A stretch of 64,000 nt of DNA from DATARR01 sp034666985 (GCA_034666985.1 JAXDKS010000021.1:1-64000); one strand, 5' to 3'. Counted from the stretch's first letter, positions 9,313 through 17,875 are shown. Numbers and translations: made by a program. Notes: generated by a model not told the origin, from the sequence alone.

Positions 9313-9321
9313 TGCTATGAT
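9313..9321 (+). promoter_or_regulatory. Extended -10 element (TGCTATGAT) for the PilZ gene
   Basis: TGCTATGAT matches an extended -10 box; its hexamer TATGAT ends 11 bases before the ATG at 9333. A transcript from it would have a leader of only about 5 bases, and no Shine-Dalgarno is present, so near-leaderless expression is plausible. No clear -35. Confidence 0.4.
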
Positions 9322-9332
9322 CGCTTTCCTCC

Positions 9333-10829
9333 ATGGTCGACTACTCCAATATCCCCCGCGATTCGCGGCGCGTCCCCCTGGAGACCCGCGTCCAGTTCAA
9401 GTTCGATCGCTTCAGCGGGTTCCTGAGCGACTTCTCCGCCAACATCTCGCCGGGCGGGATGTTCATCCGCACCCGGGCGCCGCAGCCGCCGGGCACCGTG
9501 CTGGAGTTCGAGTTCCGCCTGGGCGACGGCTTCGAGCTGATCAAGGGGCGCGGCGAGGTGGTGTGGGTGCGGCCGGAGGATGAGGGCCCGACGCGGCCAG
9601 GGGGCATGGGCCTGCGCTTCCAGGAGCTGAGCCTGGGGAGCAAGGAGCTGATCTACCGCATCGTCGACCATCACATCCAGCAGGGGGGTACGCCGTTCGA
9701 CGTCACCCAGCACCCGCCGGACCCGGTGCCGATTCCCGCGCCGGTCCCGGCGCCAGCGGCGGCTTCTCCCCCGGCGGCCCTTCCCCGCCCGCGGCCCGTC
9801 CCCCTGCCGCCGCCCACGCCGGAAGCGAGCCCGCCGCCGCCTCCGCTGCGCTTCGACCTGCCGCCCCCCGAGCCGGGCGGCTTCGATCCGTCCCCCTATC
9901 AGCCGGCCCGGGACGACTGGATGAAGACGCGGGAGCCATTGCCGGACGAGCCGTTCCCCGAGCTGGCCGCCGCCGCTGCGGTGCCGCTGCCGGACCTGGA
10001 GCTGCTGTCCCCATCGGCCACATCAGCCACATCAGCCGCCTCGTCCGTGCCGCCGGAATCGCCGACACCGCCGCTCTTCGGGGCCACCCTGGCGAGCGCG
10101 CCGCCACGCCGGCCGCGCCGGGCCCTGCCGTGGATCCTGCTGGCCCTGCTGGTGGTGCTGGCCGCGGGCGCCTTCCTGTTCCGCGACGCGCTGCTCGGTC
10201 TCGCCGGGCTGGGCGGCGACGACGAGATCGCCCAGGCGCCTCCTCCCGCTCACCGGCGGGCGGCGCGCCCCGTTCCTGCGCCCACGCCAGGGGGGGACTC
10301 CGCGGTGACCCCGTCCGACGTTACCCCGACCCCGGCTCCGACCTCGGCGACCACGCCCTCCGGCCTGGAGACGGAGGTGAGCCCCGTCCGCCCCGCAACG
10401 ACTCCTGCGGCGACTCCCGCACCTGCAACGACCCCCGCGGCGAAACCTGAGAAGCCGGCGCCGGTGCCCGCCATCCCCGACACCGTGGACAACGGGCCTG
10501 CCGCCACCGCCGTGGAGAAGATCACCTTCGAGCCGGCGTTCGGCGGCACTGACGTCATCCTCTGGGGCAACGGCGCCCTGCGCTCCAAGAGTTACACCCG
10601 CTCGCGGATCGACGGCAATCCGCCCCGCGAGCTGATCCGCATCACCGGCATCAAGCACCCCTTCCCCTCGCCGCGCTTGGCGGTGGGCACCCCGGAGGTG
10701 CTGCAGGTGCGCACCGGCATCCATGGCAACGAGCTCCACGTCGTCCTCGACCTCGCCGGCCCGAAAGTGACCGTGACGCGGGTGGAGGAGGGGGAGAACC
10801 GCCTGCGCATCCATCTGCAGCGACAATAG
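9333..10829 (+). CDS. PilZ - transmembrane - AMIN-like fusion protein
   Basis: 498 aa. Residues 1-115 are a PilZ domain of the Myxococcus-type subfamily (RDSRRVPLETRVQFKF, SANISPGGMFIRT, GMGLRFQEL), expected to sense cyclic di-GMP or be a degenerate relative. A long Pro/Ala-rich linker follows, then one membrane span (about 264-288), another Pro/Thr-rich linker, and a C-terminal beta-rich AMIN-like domain (about 395-498), a fold that binds peptidoglycan in amidases and secretins. So the PilZ part would be cytoplasmic and the AMIN part periplasmic. The next gene is an amidase that itself lacks an AMIN domain, suggesting a split regulator/enzyme pair. The AMIN assignment is from pattern only. 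Confidence 0.8.
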   Translation: MVDYSNIPRDSRRVPLETRVQFKFDRFSGFLSDFSANISPGGMFIRTRAPQPPGTVLEFEFRLGDGFELIKGRGEVVWVRPEDEGPTRPGGMGLRFQELSLGSKELIYRIVDHHIQQGGTPFDVTQHPPDPVPIPAPVPAPAAASPPAALPRPRPVPLPPPTPEASPPPPPLRFDLPPPEPGGFDPSPYQPARDDWMKTREPLPDEPFPELAAAAAVPLPDLELLSPSATSATSAASSVPPESPTPPLFGATLASAPPRRPRRALPWILLALLVVLAAGAFLFRDALLGLAGLGGDDEIAQAPPPAHRRAARPVPAPTPGGDSAVTPSDVTPTPAPTSATTPSGLETEVSPVRPATTPAATPAPATTPAAKPEKPAPVPAIPDTVDNGPAATAVEKITFEPAFGGTDVILWGNGALRSKSYTRSRIDGNPPRELIRITGIKHPFPSPRLAVGTPEVLQVRTGIHGNELHVVLDLAGPKVTVTRVEEGENRLRIHLQRQ

Positions 10830-10924
10830 AGGGTAGAGGGTAGAGGCCCCCGTTTCCCGGCGGCTGTAGTAGAATTCCTTCCCCTGAAATTCGCCGGGAT
10901 GAAGTTGAGCACGCCGTAACGCTG

Positions 10925-11998
10925 ATGGCGAACGTGGACCGCATCAAGCGCCAGCTCCTCCGCGACCTGGTGCAGCAGAACGTCGATCTGATCGAAGGCC
11001 GCCCCTCGCGCGTCCGGCCGCGTCGCGACGTTCTGCGCCTCGCGTTGCGTCTCGCCCTGCGCGTCGCCGCCCTCGCGCTGCTCTCCGTCGCCCTCTTCGG
11101 CTCCTCGCGTTTGCTCTCGACGCTCGCCGAGCCGCGCCCGGCCGTGGCCGCCGCTCGCTCCCCCAAACGCCCGGCGCCGAGACCGCTGCCCGCCCGGCAA
11201 TCCGGCGTGGCGCCGGCCGCGATCCCCCTCTCAGGAGGTCTGACGGCCCCGGAGCCCGTGGACGCCGCCGTCTTCCCCCTGGCCGTGCGCAAGATCGTCA
11301 TCGACGCCGGGCATGGCGGCGGCAGCAGCGGCACCCGTACGCCGCAGGGCGTGCTGGAGAAGGACCTGACGCTCGACATCGCGGTGCGGCTGCAGCGCCT
11401 GCTGGAGAAACAGTTCCAGGTGGTGATGACGCGCGAGAGCGACGAGAACGTCTCCCTGGAGGAGCGGGGGAAGCTCGCCAACCAGGCGGGGGCCGACATC
11501 TTCGTGTCGATCCACCTCAACTGGATCGAGAACCGCCGCTCCCGCGGCGTCGAGACCTACTATCTCGGCCCCACGGACGATCCATACCTGACCCGGCTGG
11601 CGGCCTCGGAGAACCGGGACTCCGGCTACTCCATGGCCGACCTGCGCCATCTCCTCGACCGCATCTACGCCGGTGTGCGGCAGGGCAAGTCCCGCAAGCT
11701 GGCCGAGGTGGTGCAGGGGGCGCTCTTCCAGTCGGTGGGCAAGCTCAGCCCGGAGGTGGAGGACCGGGGCGTCAAGGCGGCCCCCTTCATCGTATTGCTG
11801 TCCACCGAGATGCCCGCGATTCTGGCCGAGGTCTCCTCCATGTCCAACGAGGAAGAGGCCCGGCTGCTGACCAAACCGTTGTACCGGCAGTACATCGCCG
11901 AAGCTCTGGCGAAGGGGATCCGCGGCTACGCGGTCGCCGTCGAGGGCGCTCCGGAGGTGGCGGTGGCCGGCGAGAAAGGAAATCCGATTCATGAGTGA
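10925..11998 (+). CDS. N-acetylmuramoyl-L-alanine amidase (Amidase_3)
   Basis: 357 aa. It cleaves the amide between muramic acid and the stem peptide in peptidoglycan, used in cell separation or envelope remodelling. There is a cytoplasmic N-terminal segment (1-38, Arg-rich), a membrane anchor (about 40-60), a Pro/Ala-rich linker, and the zinc amidase domain (about 120-340). Zinc ligands are visible: His in DAGHGG (about 128), Glu in LEKDLTLD (about 145), His in SIHLNW (about 196), and a catalytic Glu in LAEVSSMSN near 301. It overlaps the next gene by 8 bases (ATGAGTGA), so it is co-translated with the MamK-like actin. A TAGAAT hexamer at 10870-10875 could be its own -10. Confidence 0.9.
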   Translation: MANVDRIKRQLLRDLVQQNVDLIEGRPSRVRPRRDVLRLALRLALRVAALALLSVALFGSSRLLSTLAEPRPAVAAARSPKRPAPRPLPARQSGVAPAAIPLSGGLTAPEPVDAAVFPLAVRKIVIDAGHGGGSSGTRTPQGVLEKDLTLDIAVRLQRLLEKQFQVVMTRESDENVSLEERGKLANQAGADIFVSIHLNWIENRRSRGVETYYLGPTDDPYLTRLAASENRDSGYSMADLRHLLDRIYAGVRQGKSRKLAEVVQGALFQSVGKLSPEVEDRGVKAAPFIVLLSTEMPAILAEVSSMSNEEEARLLTKPLYRQYIAEALAKGIRGYAVAVEGAPEVAVAGEKGNPIHE

Positions 11999-13028
11999 GA
12001 AGGAGAAGAAAGAGGTCCTCCAGGTGGGGATCGACCTGGGCACGTCGAGGAGCTCCATCTCGGCGTCCAACGGCCAGCGCCACGTGGTGGAGAGCTACGT
12101 CGGCTGGCCGCTCGACATGGTGGCCCGCAAGGTGCTGAAGAAGCCCGTCCTCGTCGGCCGCGAGGCGCTGGACAACCGCTCCATGCTGGACCTCCACCGT
12201 CCCCTCGAGCAGGGCCTGATCAAAGACGGCTCGGAGAAGGATGAGGCCGCCGTGCGCGAGCTGCTCCGTCACCTCCTCTCCCTGGCCGGCGCCGACCCCG
12301 AGTCGCGCAACGGCATGAAGGTCCGCGCCGTGGTCGGCGTCCCTGCCGAGGCGCTGCGGGTCAACAAGCAGCAGGTGCGCAAGGCGGTGCAGGATGCGGT
12401 CGACAGCCTGATGATCGTCTCCGAGCCGTTCGCCGTGGCCTACGGCCTGGAGGCTCTGCTGCACACCATGATCATCGACATCGGCGCCGGCACCACCGAC
12501 TTCTGCGTGATGAACGGCCGCCTGCCCAGCGAGGACGACCAGCGCACCCTCACCCAGGCGGGCGATTTCGTCGACGACCAGCTCATGCGGCTGACCCGGG
12601 AGCGTTATCCCGAGGCGAAGTTCTCCATTCACATGGTCCGCAAGTGGAAGGAGGAGGGGAGCTTCGTGGGCGAGAGCAAGACGCCGGTCGTTGTCACCGC
12701 TCCGGTCAACGGCAAGCCGACCGAGCTCGACATCACCCGCGAGATGCGCCAGGCCTGCGAGAGCATCGTGCCGCCGATGGCGGAGTCGATGCTCGACCTG
12801 CTGTCGCGGGTGCAGCCCGAGTATCAGGAGAAGGTGCGCAACAACGTCGTCCTCTCCGGCGGCACGGGCCTCATCCGCGGCCTGGGGCCGCGCCTCGAGC
12901 AGGAGCTGGCGGCGGTGGGAGGCGGCAAGGTGAAGGTGGTGAAGGACCCCATCTACGTCGGCTCGGACGGCGGCCTCTCGATCGCCATGGATGCTCCCGA
13001 CACCGACTGGGAGCGGCTGTCGGGCTGA
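11991..13028 (+). CDS. MamK-like bacterial actin
   Basis: 345 aa actin-fold ATPase. Phosphate-1 motif IDLGTSRSSIS (about 14-24), phosphate-2 IIDIGAGTTDFCVM (about 160), adenosine motif VVLSGGTGLIRGLGPRL (about 290). The stretches SYVGWPLDMVARKVL, RPLEQGLIKDG and VVSEPFAVAYGLEALL-like segments follow MamK, the magnetosome-organising actin, more closely than MreB or FtsA. No other magnetosome genes are in the window, so this is a MamK-like actin of unknown role rather than evidence for magnetotaxis. It is translationally coupled to the peptidoglycan amidase upstream, which points to an envelope or cell-organisation job. Filament formation is inferred from the family. Confidence 0.85.
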   Translation: MSEKEKKEVLQVGIDLGTSRSSISASNGQRHVVESYVGWPLDMVARKVLKKPVLVGREALDNRSMLDLHRPLEQGLIKDGSEKDEAAVRELLRHLLSLAGADPESRNGMKVRAVVGVPAEALRVNKQQVRKAVQDAVDSLMIVSEPFAVAYGLEALLHTMIIDIGAGTTDFCVMNGRLPSEDDQRTLTQAGDFVDDQLMRLTRERYPEAKFSIHMVRKWKEEGSFVGESKTPVVVTAPVNGKPTELDITREMRQACESIVPPMAESMLDLLSRVQPEYQEKVRNNVVLSGGTGLIRGLGPRLEQELAAVGGGKVKVVKDPIYVGSDGGLSIAMDAPDTDWERLSG

Positions 13029-13042
13029 AGAGAAGAAGAAAC

Positions 13043-13145
13043 AAGGGACCCAAGGGACTGCAAGGACAGCAGGGACAAAGAAGGGCCTTCAGTGGCCTTG
13101 CAGTTCCTGCGGTCTCTGTTGTCTCTGCTGTCCCTTGGGTCCTTC
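13043..13145. repeat. Inverted repeat built from short GGACAGCA-like units
   Basis: Between the convergent MamK-like and metalloprotease genes, left arm 13043-13060 and right arm 13127-13145 share GGACCCAAGGGAC in opposite orientation. Both arms and the interior are made of degenerate units around GGACAGCA. The right arm encodes the Gln-rich C-terminal tail of the minus-strand gene. The structure may also act as a two-way terminator. Confidence 0.55.
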
Positions 13146-13841
13146 AAGATTGGGCGCCCCCAGCTTCCCCGCCACCGCGCTCCCCAGCCCATAGGTGACG
13201 AAGGCCCAGACCACCCCTACCGCGAAGGCGAGAGCGGCGCCCCCCCAGGGGGCGCCGGCCACGGCCGCCAGCTCCGTCACCTTCTTTCCCACGTCGTCGC
13301 CCCGCAGCAGCGTGCGCAGGGCCGGCTCCGCCCAGGGGGGGAGGCGCGTCACCACGATCGCGCCGATCTCGTAGGCATCGCCGGGGAGCGAGAGGAAGGG
13401 CGCCAGGGCGAAGGGGAGGGAAGCTCCGAAGAGGAGGGGCCGGCGGGCCGCCGCCGCCCGCCGCAGCGCCCACACCCCTGGGAACAGAGAAAGCACGAAG
13501 GGTCCGAGGTCGGTCGCCAGATAGATCAGGTCGCTGCCGCGGGTGTCGAACCCCGAGAGGCGGCCGGCGTAGTCGCTCGCCGGGACCACGAAGGGGAACA
13601 CATGGGCGAGCAGGGCGCCGCCATACGTCGCATCGATCTCCAGGCGCGACACCCCGCCACCGGCCGCCCGGCATGCCGCGGCGTGGAGGAGCTCGTGGAT
13701 GGGGACGTAGAGCCACCAGCCGGCGGCGAGGCCCAGGGCGGCGAGCGCCAGGCCGCGGACCCCGGAGTCCAGGCAGCGATCAAGCCCGCGGATGGTGTCC
13801 CTGAAGGGGAGGGAGAAGAGCCGCTGGAGCTTCTGGGGCAT
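13089..13841 (-). CDS. Putative membrane zinc metalloprotease (HExxH)
   Basis: 250 aa with several hydrophobic segments (about 28-47, 85-105, 110-125, 135-150, 200-222). The motif HELLH (residues 49-53) lies at the end of the first hydrophobic stretch, as in M50/SREBP-site-2-like intramembrane proteases or DUF3267-like proteins; no clear NPDG motif is seen, so the class is uncertain. The last ~18 residues (GPKGQQRQQRPQELQG...) are encoded by the adjacent repeat and look like a recent extension of the reading frame. The ATG at 13841 lies opposite a divergent HTH gene. Confidence 0.65.
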   Translation of the reverse strand: MPQKLQRLFSLPFRDTIRGLDRCLDSGVRGLALAALGLAAGWWLYVPIHELLHAAACRAAGGGVSRLEIDATYGGALLAHVFPFVVPASDYAGRLSGFDTRGSDLIYLATDLGPFVLSLFPGVWALRRAAAARRPLLFGASLPFALAPFLSLPGDAYEIGAIVVTRLPPWAEPALRTLLRGDDVGKKVTELAAVAGAPWGGAALAFAVGVVWAFVTYGLGSAVAGKLGAPNLEGPKGQQRQQRPQELQGH

Positions 13842-13857
13842 GGCGGCGACTCTATCC

Positions 13858-13902
13858 GATCCCTAAAGCGCTGATCCCTGAAGCGCTGATCCCTGAAGCG
13901 GC
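13858..13902. repeat. Three tandem 15-bp repeats
   Basis: The unit GATCCCTRAAGCGCT is repeated three times head to tail in the divergent intergenic region between the metalloprotease and HTH genes; the third copy differs at its end. Could be an operator array or a simple tandem duplication. Confidence 0.6.
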
Positions 13903-13985
13903 CGACTCTGGGTGGGATATGCTTCTCGGGGGTCTTCCGTTCGGGCTCCTCTGCTGATACTATGATTAGAAGCAAGAAATTAGTA

Positions 13986-14396
13986 ATGGCTACACATCCG
14001 GAAGAGCGACGCATCGCGGGGCTGCTGCGCGAGCTGATCGTCCAGAGCGGCACGGCCCTGGATGCGGTGGAGCGGCATCTCGGCTGGGAGTCGGGGCGGC
14101 TCTACGGGCTGCTCGACGGCAACGTCCGGCTGAACTTCGAGGACGTACTGGACATCCTCCCCCTGCTCAACACCACGCCTCCCGACTTCTTCGCGTGGCT
14201 GTATGGCTTCGAGCCGGGGGTGTCCGTGCCGGCGGGCACTGCCGAGCCGGAGGATTCCCGCAGCGAGCGCGGCGGGACGATCTTCAGTCAGCAGGCGACC
14301 GACCGCCGCTTCGACCAGAGCCTGCGCGTGGTCAAGAATGCCGTCTTGCGGCGTTCCGTTTGGAAGCGCGAGCGGGACAACGCGGAGAAACCCTGA
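13986..14396 (+). CDS. Small helix-turn-helix (XRE-like) protein
   Basis: 136 aa. Residues 8-65 (RIAGLLRELI, SGTALDAVERHLGWESGRLYGLLDG, NVRLNFEDVLDILPLLN) match the spacing of a Cro/C1-type helix-turn-helix; the C-terminal half is Arg-rich and likely disordered. An upstream in-frame ATG at 13962 exists but overlaps a TATGAT -10-like box at 13961-13966, so ATG 13986 is preferred; neither start has a strong Shine-Dalgarno. It converges on the two zinc-finger/TPR modules downstream and could regulate them, which is only a neighbourhood argument. Confidence 0.6.
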   Translation: MATHPEERRIAGLLRELIVQSGTALDAVERHLGWESGRLYGLLDGNVRLNFEDVLDILPLLNTTPPDFFAWLYGFEPGVSVPAGTAEPEDSRSERGGTIFSQQATDRRFDQSLRVVKNAVLRRSVWKRERDNAEKP

Positions 14397-14408
14397 TGTT
14401 CGACCGTA

Positions 14409-14433
14409 GGCCGGACCCTTCAGAGGTCCGGCC
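14409..14433. terminator. Stem-loop between convergent genes
   Basis: Perfect 9-bp stem GGCCGGACC/GGTCCGGCC (14409-14417 with 14425-14433) and a 7-nt loop, in the 52-base gap between the HTH gene and the convergent TPR gene. No T-tract in either direction, but the position suits a shared terminator. Confidence 0.5.
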
Positions 14434-14448
14434 GCCTGGCGAGTGGGC

Positions 14449-15837
14449 CTACCGGACCGGGGAGCGCTTCACCAGGGGCTCGATCCGGGCGTTCAGGGCC
14501 CGGATCAGCTCCAGCGCCTGATACTCCTGATCCGCGAACTGCTGGAGTTGGAGCAGCGAGGCGATGGTCTCGCGGCCCACCTGCAGGGCGCTGAAGATGG
14601 GTATAGTCGTAGCGACCGTGTCCTTGAGCTCCTCGGCCAACCCGAGCTTGACGTAGACCGTGGCCAGGTCGAGAGAGACGAGGGCCACCTCGTAGGCCAG
14701 ATGGCTCTCCATGTATCCCTTGCGGGCATGCAGCAGGGCTGTCTCCGCCGCCCGCAGATGCCCGAGGTCGCGCAGCAACTGGCCCTCCTGCCAGATGGCC
14801 CGCAGCAGGATGAGAGGGTCGTTGAACTCGTGGTAGAGGTCCCGTGTCTCGGAGTAGAGCAGCAGAGCTTGGTCCGGCCGTCCCAGGTCGATGTAGCAGC
14901 GGATCAGGTTGTGGCAGGCGGCCAGCAGGAGGTGCGGATCCTCCTCCTGATCGACGAGCGGGATCGCCTGATTAAGGATGCGGACCGCGCTCTCCGTCTC
15001 TCCGGAGTACACGGCGGCGATGGCCTTCTGGATCAGTGTGCTGGCCAGCAGGTGGGTCTCCCCGAGATCCTGATAGATCTGGCCCGCCTGCTCGCACAGC
15101 TCCAGGGCTTCCTCATAGCGGTGGTGGAAGATCCAGAGGGGCGTGATCTTCTCGAACAGCCAGGCCCGCAGCATCGGATCGCCGGTCCCTGCCAGCCGGT
15201 GGTCCTCGGCCGTGGCGAAAGCCGTCTCGGCCTCGCGGGGCTTGCCGCAGACGCGCAGGGCATTGCCGTACTGGCCCCAGGCCCGCGCCCGCAGGTCGGA
15301 GAGCCGCAGCTCGTTGCCGGCGTCCTCAGCGGAGCAGGCCCCGGCGGCGAGCCGCGCCAAGCGGCCGAAATGCAGCATGTCCTCGGCATTGTGGTAGCGA
15401 GCGGCGTGGCTCTCCTGGATCAGGGCGCGGACGAGCGCTGGCGAGGCGAAGCGGCCCGGCTTGGAGACGACGTCGACCTGCCGCTCTGGGGACAGGTCCA
15501 GCAACTCGGCCATCAAGATCTCCGCCGGTATCTCAGCCGGGCGTTCCCGGGTCAGGAAGGCGGTGACCGCCTGATCCACCGCGGCGAAGGCCCGGTCATA
15601 GTCATGGCCGTTCCCGGCCGCCGTAGGCAACGGCTCGCGCATCGAGTCGCCGTCCCGCGACATCAGGAGACGTAGACGCTGACGGCTCCATCCCATGTCG
15701 CCGAGGCGGACCCGGCAGACAGCGCAGTCGGCGAGCAGGTGACGCAGGATCTGTGGCTCACGGGTCGAGCCGGCCGGCCGGGAAGTGCTCCGCAGGAAGC
15801 CTTCGAAGTCGAGTGCAGTCGGATGGTCTTCGAACAA
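14449..15837 (-). CDS. Zinc-finger-like/TPR protein, copy 1
   Basis: 462 aa, cytoplasmic (no signal or membrane span). The N-terminus carries an HxxxCxxC pattern (HLLADCAVC) like the zf-HC2 element of anti-sigma factors. From about residue 140 to the end it is a solenoid of TPR-like helices (e.g. ALELCEQAGQIYQDLGETHL, ALLLYSETRDLYHEF, AETALLHARKGYM). It is a paralogue of the protein at 16466-17851, alignable end to end. Start is set at TTG 15837: it aligns with the ATG of the paralogue (both read FEDHPT next) and has GGAGGTG 4-9 bases upstream. It follows a short secreted-peptide gene. TPR proteins of this size can be peptide receptors or anti-sigma-like regulators; the role here is unknown. 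Confidence 0.8.
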   Translation of the reverse strand: MFEDHPTALDFEGFLRSTSRPAGSTREPQILRHLLADCAVCRVRLGDMGWSRQRLRLLMSRDGDSMREPLPTAAGNGHDYDRAFAAVDQAVTAFLTRERPAEIPAEILMAELLDLSPERQVDVVSKPGRFASPALVRALIQESHAARYHNAEDMLHFGRLARLAAGACSAEDAGNELRLSDLRARAWGQYGNALRVCGKPREAETAFATAEDHRLAGTGDPMLRAWLFEKITPLWIFHHRYEEALELCEQAGQIYQDLGETHLLASTLIQKAIAAVYSGETESAVRILNQAIPLVDQEEDPHLLLAACHNLIRCYIDLGRPDQALLLYSETRDLYHEFNDPLILLRAIWQEGQLLRDLGHLRAAETALLHARKGYMESHLAYEVALVSLDLATVYVKLGLAEELKDTVATTIPIFSALQVGRETIASLLQLQQFADQEYQALELIRALNARIEPLVKRSPVR

Positions 15838-15906
15838 GGGGCACCTCCCAACGACAGAACAATGCAAAAGAAAAGATACCGGCCGGCTCGGATCTGCTCG
15901 TCAATA

Positions 15907-16218
15907 TTAATAAATGATGCACGGCGGGGGATAGCGACCGCCCTGGGGATCGATGCACGATCCTCCAGCGGCGCCGTTGGTCGAGCTCCCTTCCTTCGTC
16001 TGGAAACCGGCAGGAGAGCTCGGAGCGCGATGGTGGCTCTCCCGGCCGCGCAGGCCCAGGACGTCCTGGAACCAGTTGAGCGCGGCTTCCAGCCGGCTCT
16101 CTCCAGCCGCCACGGCAGGACGCGAATTTTCCAGTCCCCGGGCCTTGGCCGCCAGCGGCAGAGCCAGCAGGATGGAAAGGACGACGAGGGTGATGACGGA
16201 ACGGGATGTGCGGTACAT
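15907..16218 (-). CDS. Small secreted peptide with GSCIDPQG tail, copy 1
   Basis: 103 aa. Sec signal peptide (ITLVVLSILLALPLAAKA), then an Ala/Glu-rich helix with ALNWFQDVLG, a Ser/Gly/Thr linker and the C-terminus GGSCIDPQGGRYPPPCIIY. The tail motif GSCIDP(Q/N)G recurs in the small secreted protein at 17926-18225, and each gene sits just upstream of a zinc-finger/TPR gene. ATG 16218 is chosen (GGAGG 10 bases upstream); a TTG at 16236 is in frame. The two tail cysteines could form a small disulfide loop. No known family recognised; could be a signalling peptide precursor. Confidence 0.65.
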   Translation of the reverse strand: MYRTSRSVITLVVLSILLALPLAAKARGLENSRPAVAAGESRLEAALNWFQDVLGLRGRESHHRAPSSPAGFQTKEGSSTNGAAGGSCIDPQGGRYPPPCIIY

Positions 16219-16465
16219 GACCTTCTTGCCTCCCAATGAGCGAGCTTCCAGCAGGGCGACAGGCTCTGCTGCCTCTCGCGAGATTCCGACCTTGAGTGAT
16301 TACCTCTCTATAGAGCATGGTGTTCAACCCCTGGGCAAACGGGACAAGCAGGAATGCCAACTGGGAGAGCACCCGAGAGGAAAGGCCGGAGCGAGGGGGA
16401 GGCGAGGGTTTGCACGGCGGCAAAGGGGGCGAGACCGGCGGCGGAGCCGGCCTCGCGGCAAGGGC

Positions 16466-17851
16466 CTATCGGAGCAGTCTCCCCTGGGAGAGCGGCTCGA
16501 TACGCGCGTTGAGATAACGGATGAGCTCCAGGGCCTGCTGCTCCTGATCCGCGATCTGCTGGAGTTGGAGCAGCGAGGCGAGGGCCTCCCGGTCTACGCC
16601 GAGGGCCCGGAAGATGGGTACCGTGGCCGTCACCGTCTGCTTCAGATCCTCCACGGACTTCAACTTCACGTAGAGTGCTGCCAGATCAAGGCAGACGACG
16701 GCTACCTCGTACATGAGACCTCTCTCCATGAATCCGGCGCGCGCCCGGACGAGCGCTGTCTCAGCCGCCCGCAGATGGCCCAGGTCGCGCAGGAGCTGCC
16801 CCTCCTGCCATCCGGCTCGGAGCTGGATGAGGCTGTCGCTGAACTCCGTATACAGATCCCGGGCTTCGGAGTAGATCGAAAGCGCCTGCTCAGGCCTGTC
16901 GAGATCGATGTAGCAGCGAACCAGGTTGTGGCAGGCGGCGAGAAGGAGATGAGGATCTTCCTCGTGGTCGATGAGCGGAATGGAGCTGTTCAGGAGCTGG
17001 ACTGCGCGCTCCGGCTCTCCGGCGTACAGAGAGGCGATCGCCTGTTGAATTAGAGTCCTTGCCAGGGCATGGCTCTCTCCCAACTGGCGATAGATACCCG
17101 CCGACTCCTCGAGGGAGGCGATGGCGGCGTCGAAACGCCGCTGGAACGTGTGGAGCGATGCAAACTGCTCGGCCAGCTTGGCCTGCAGGGCGGGCTCCCT
17201 CGTTCCCATCTCCAGGTAGCCTTGAGAAGTGATCATTGCCTCTGACGCCTCCCGCAACCGGCCGGCCACCCGGAGGGCGTTGCCGTATTGGCCCCAGGCT
17301 CGCGCCCTCAGATCCGCGGTCTTGGCGGCACAACCCAAGGCCTCGGGAGAGCAGCGGGTCGCGATGCTGCGGGCCAGGCTCGCCCAATGCAGCATGGCCT
17401 CGGGATCCGAGTAGCGATCCCCGTGGCTGCGCTCGATCAGCCAAAGCACCAGATGAGGGCTGGTGAACCGCTCCTCCTCCTCGACCGCTGCGACTTGCCG
17501 GTCGCGAGCCATTCGGTCCAGCTCGTCCAGGAGCTGCCCGGGTGGGATCGCCGGCTGTGGAGTCGCGGTGAGGAGATCGGAGACGGCCTGCTCTGTCCTC
17601 GCGAAGGCGTTTGCATAGTCGAAGCCGCCGGGGGCTTGGAGCTCAGCGTCGTCGCTCTGAGGGCCAGGGAGGTAGACCAGTCGTTCCAGCCGGCGGGCCG
17701 GCCACCCCATCGCCTGAAACTGGTCACGGCAGGCCGGACACTCGGCGAGCAGGTGGCGCAGGATTCTGGCGTTGCGTGCGGCGTGGCCCGGCCGAGAGGC
17801 GTCTCGCAGGAAGCCTTGGAAGTCCTCGACCGTCGGATGATCTTCGAACAT
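16466..17851 (-). CDS. Zinc-finger-like/TPR protein, copy 2
   Basis: 461 aa paralogue of the protein at 14449-15837, with the same layout: N-terminal HLLAECPAC (HxxxCxxC), a variable acidic linker, then TPR-like helices to the C-terminus (ARAWGQYGNALRVAGRL, ALSIYSEARDLYTEFSDS, AALYVKLKSVEDLKQTVTA, LLQLQQIADQEQQALELIR). The ATG at 17851 has GGGAGG 8 bases upstream. It follows the small secreted peptide gene at 17926-18225, separated by a GC-rich hairpin with a T-run. Tandem duplication of the two-gene module is the simplest explanation. No enzymatic motif is visible. Confidence 0.8.
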   Translation of the reverse strand: MFEDHPTVEDFQGFLRDASRPGHAARNARILRHLLAECPACRDQFQAMGWPARRLERLVYLPGPQSDDAELQAPGGFDYANAFARTEQAVSDLLTATPQPAIPPGQLLDELDRMARDRQVAAVEEEERFTSPHLVLWLIERSHGDRYSDPEAMLHWASLARSIATRCSPEALGCAAKTADLRARAWGQYGNALRVAGRLREASEAMITSQGYLEMGTREPALQAKLAEQFASLHTFQRRFDAAIASLEESAGIYRQLGESHALARTLIQQAIASLYAGEPERAVQLLNSSIPLIDHEEDPHLLLAACHNLVRCYIDLDRPEQALSIYSEARDLYTEFSDSLIQLRAGWQEGQLLRDLGHLRAAETALVRARAGFMERGLMYEVAVVCLDLAALYVKLKSVEDLKQTVTATVPIFRALGVDREALASLLQLQQIADQEQQALELIRYLNARIEPLSQGRLLR

Positions 17852-17875
17852 GGCTCGTACCTCCCTGGTACGTGA

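Noticed and set aside
11991..13028. Evidence for a magnetosome island
   Set aside because: Only a MamK-like gene is present; no mamA, B, E, I, M, O, P, Q relatives in the window.
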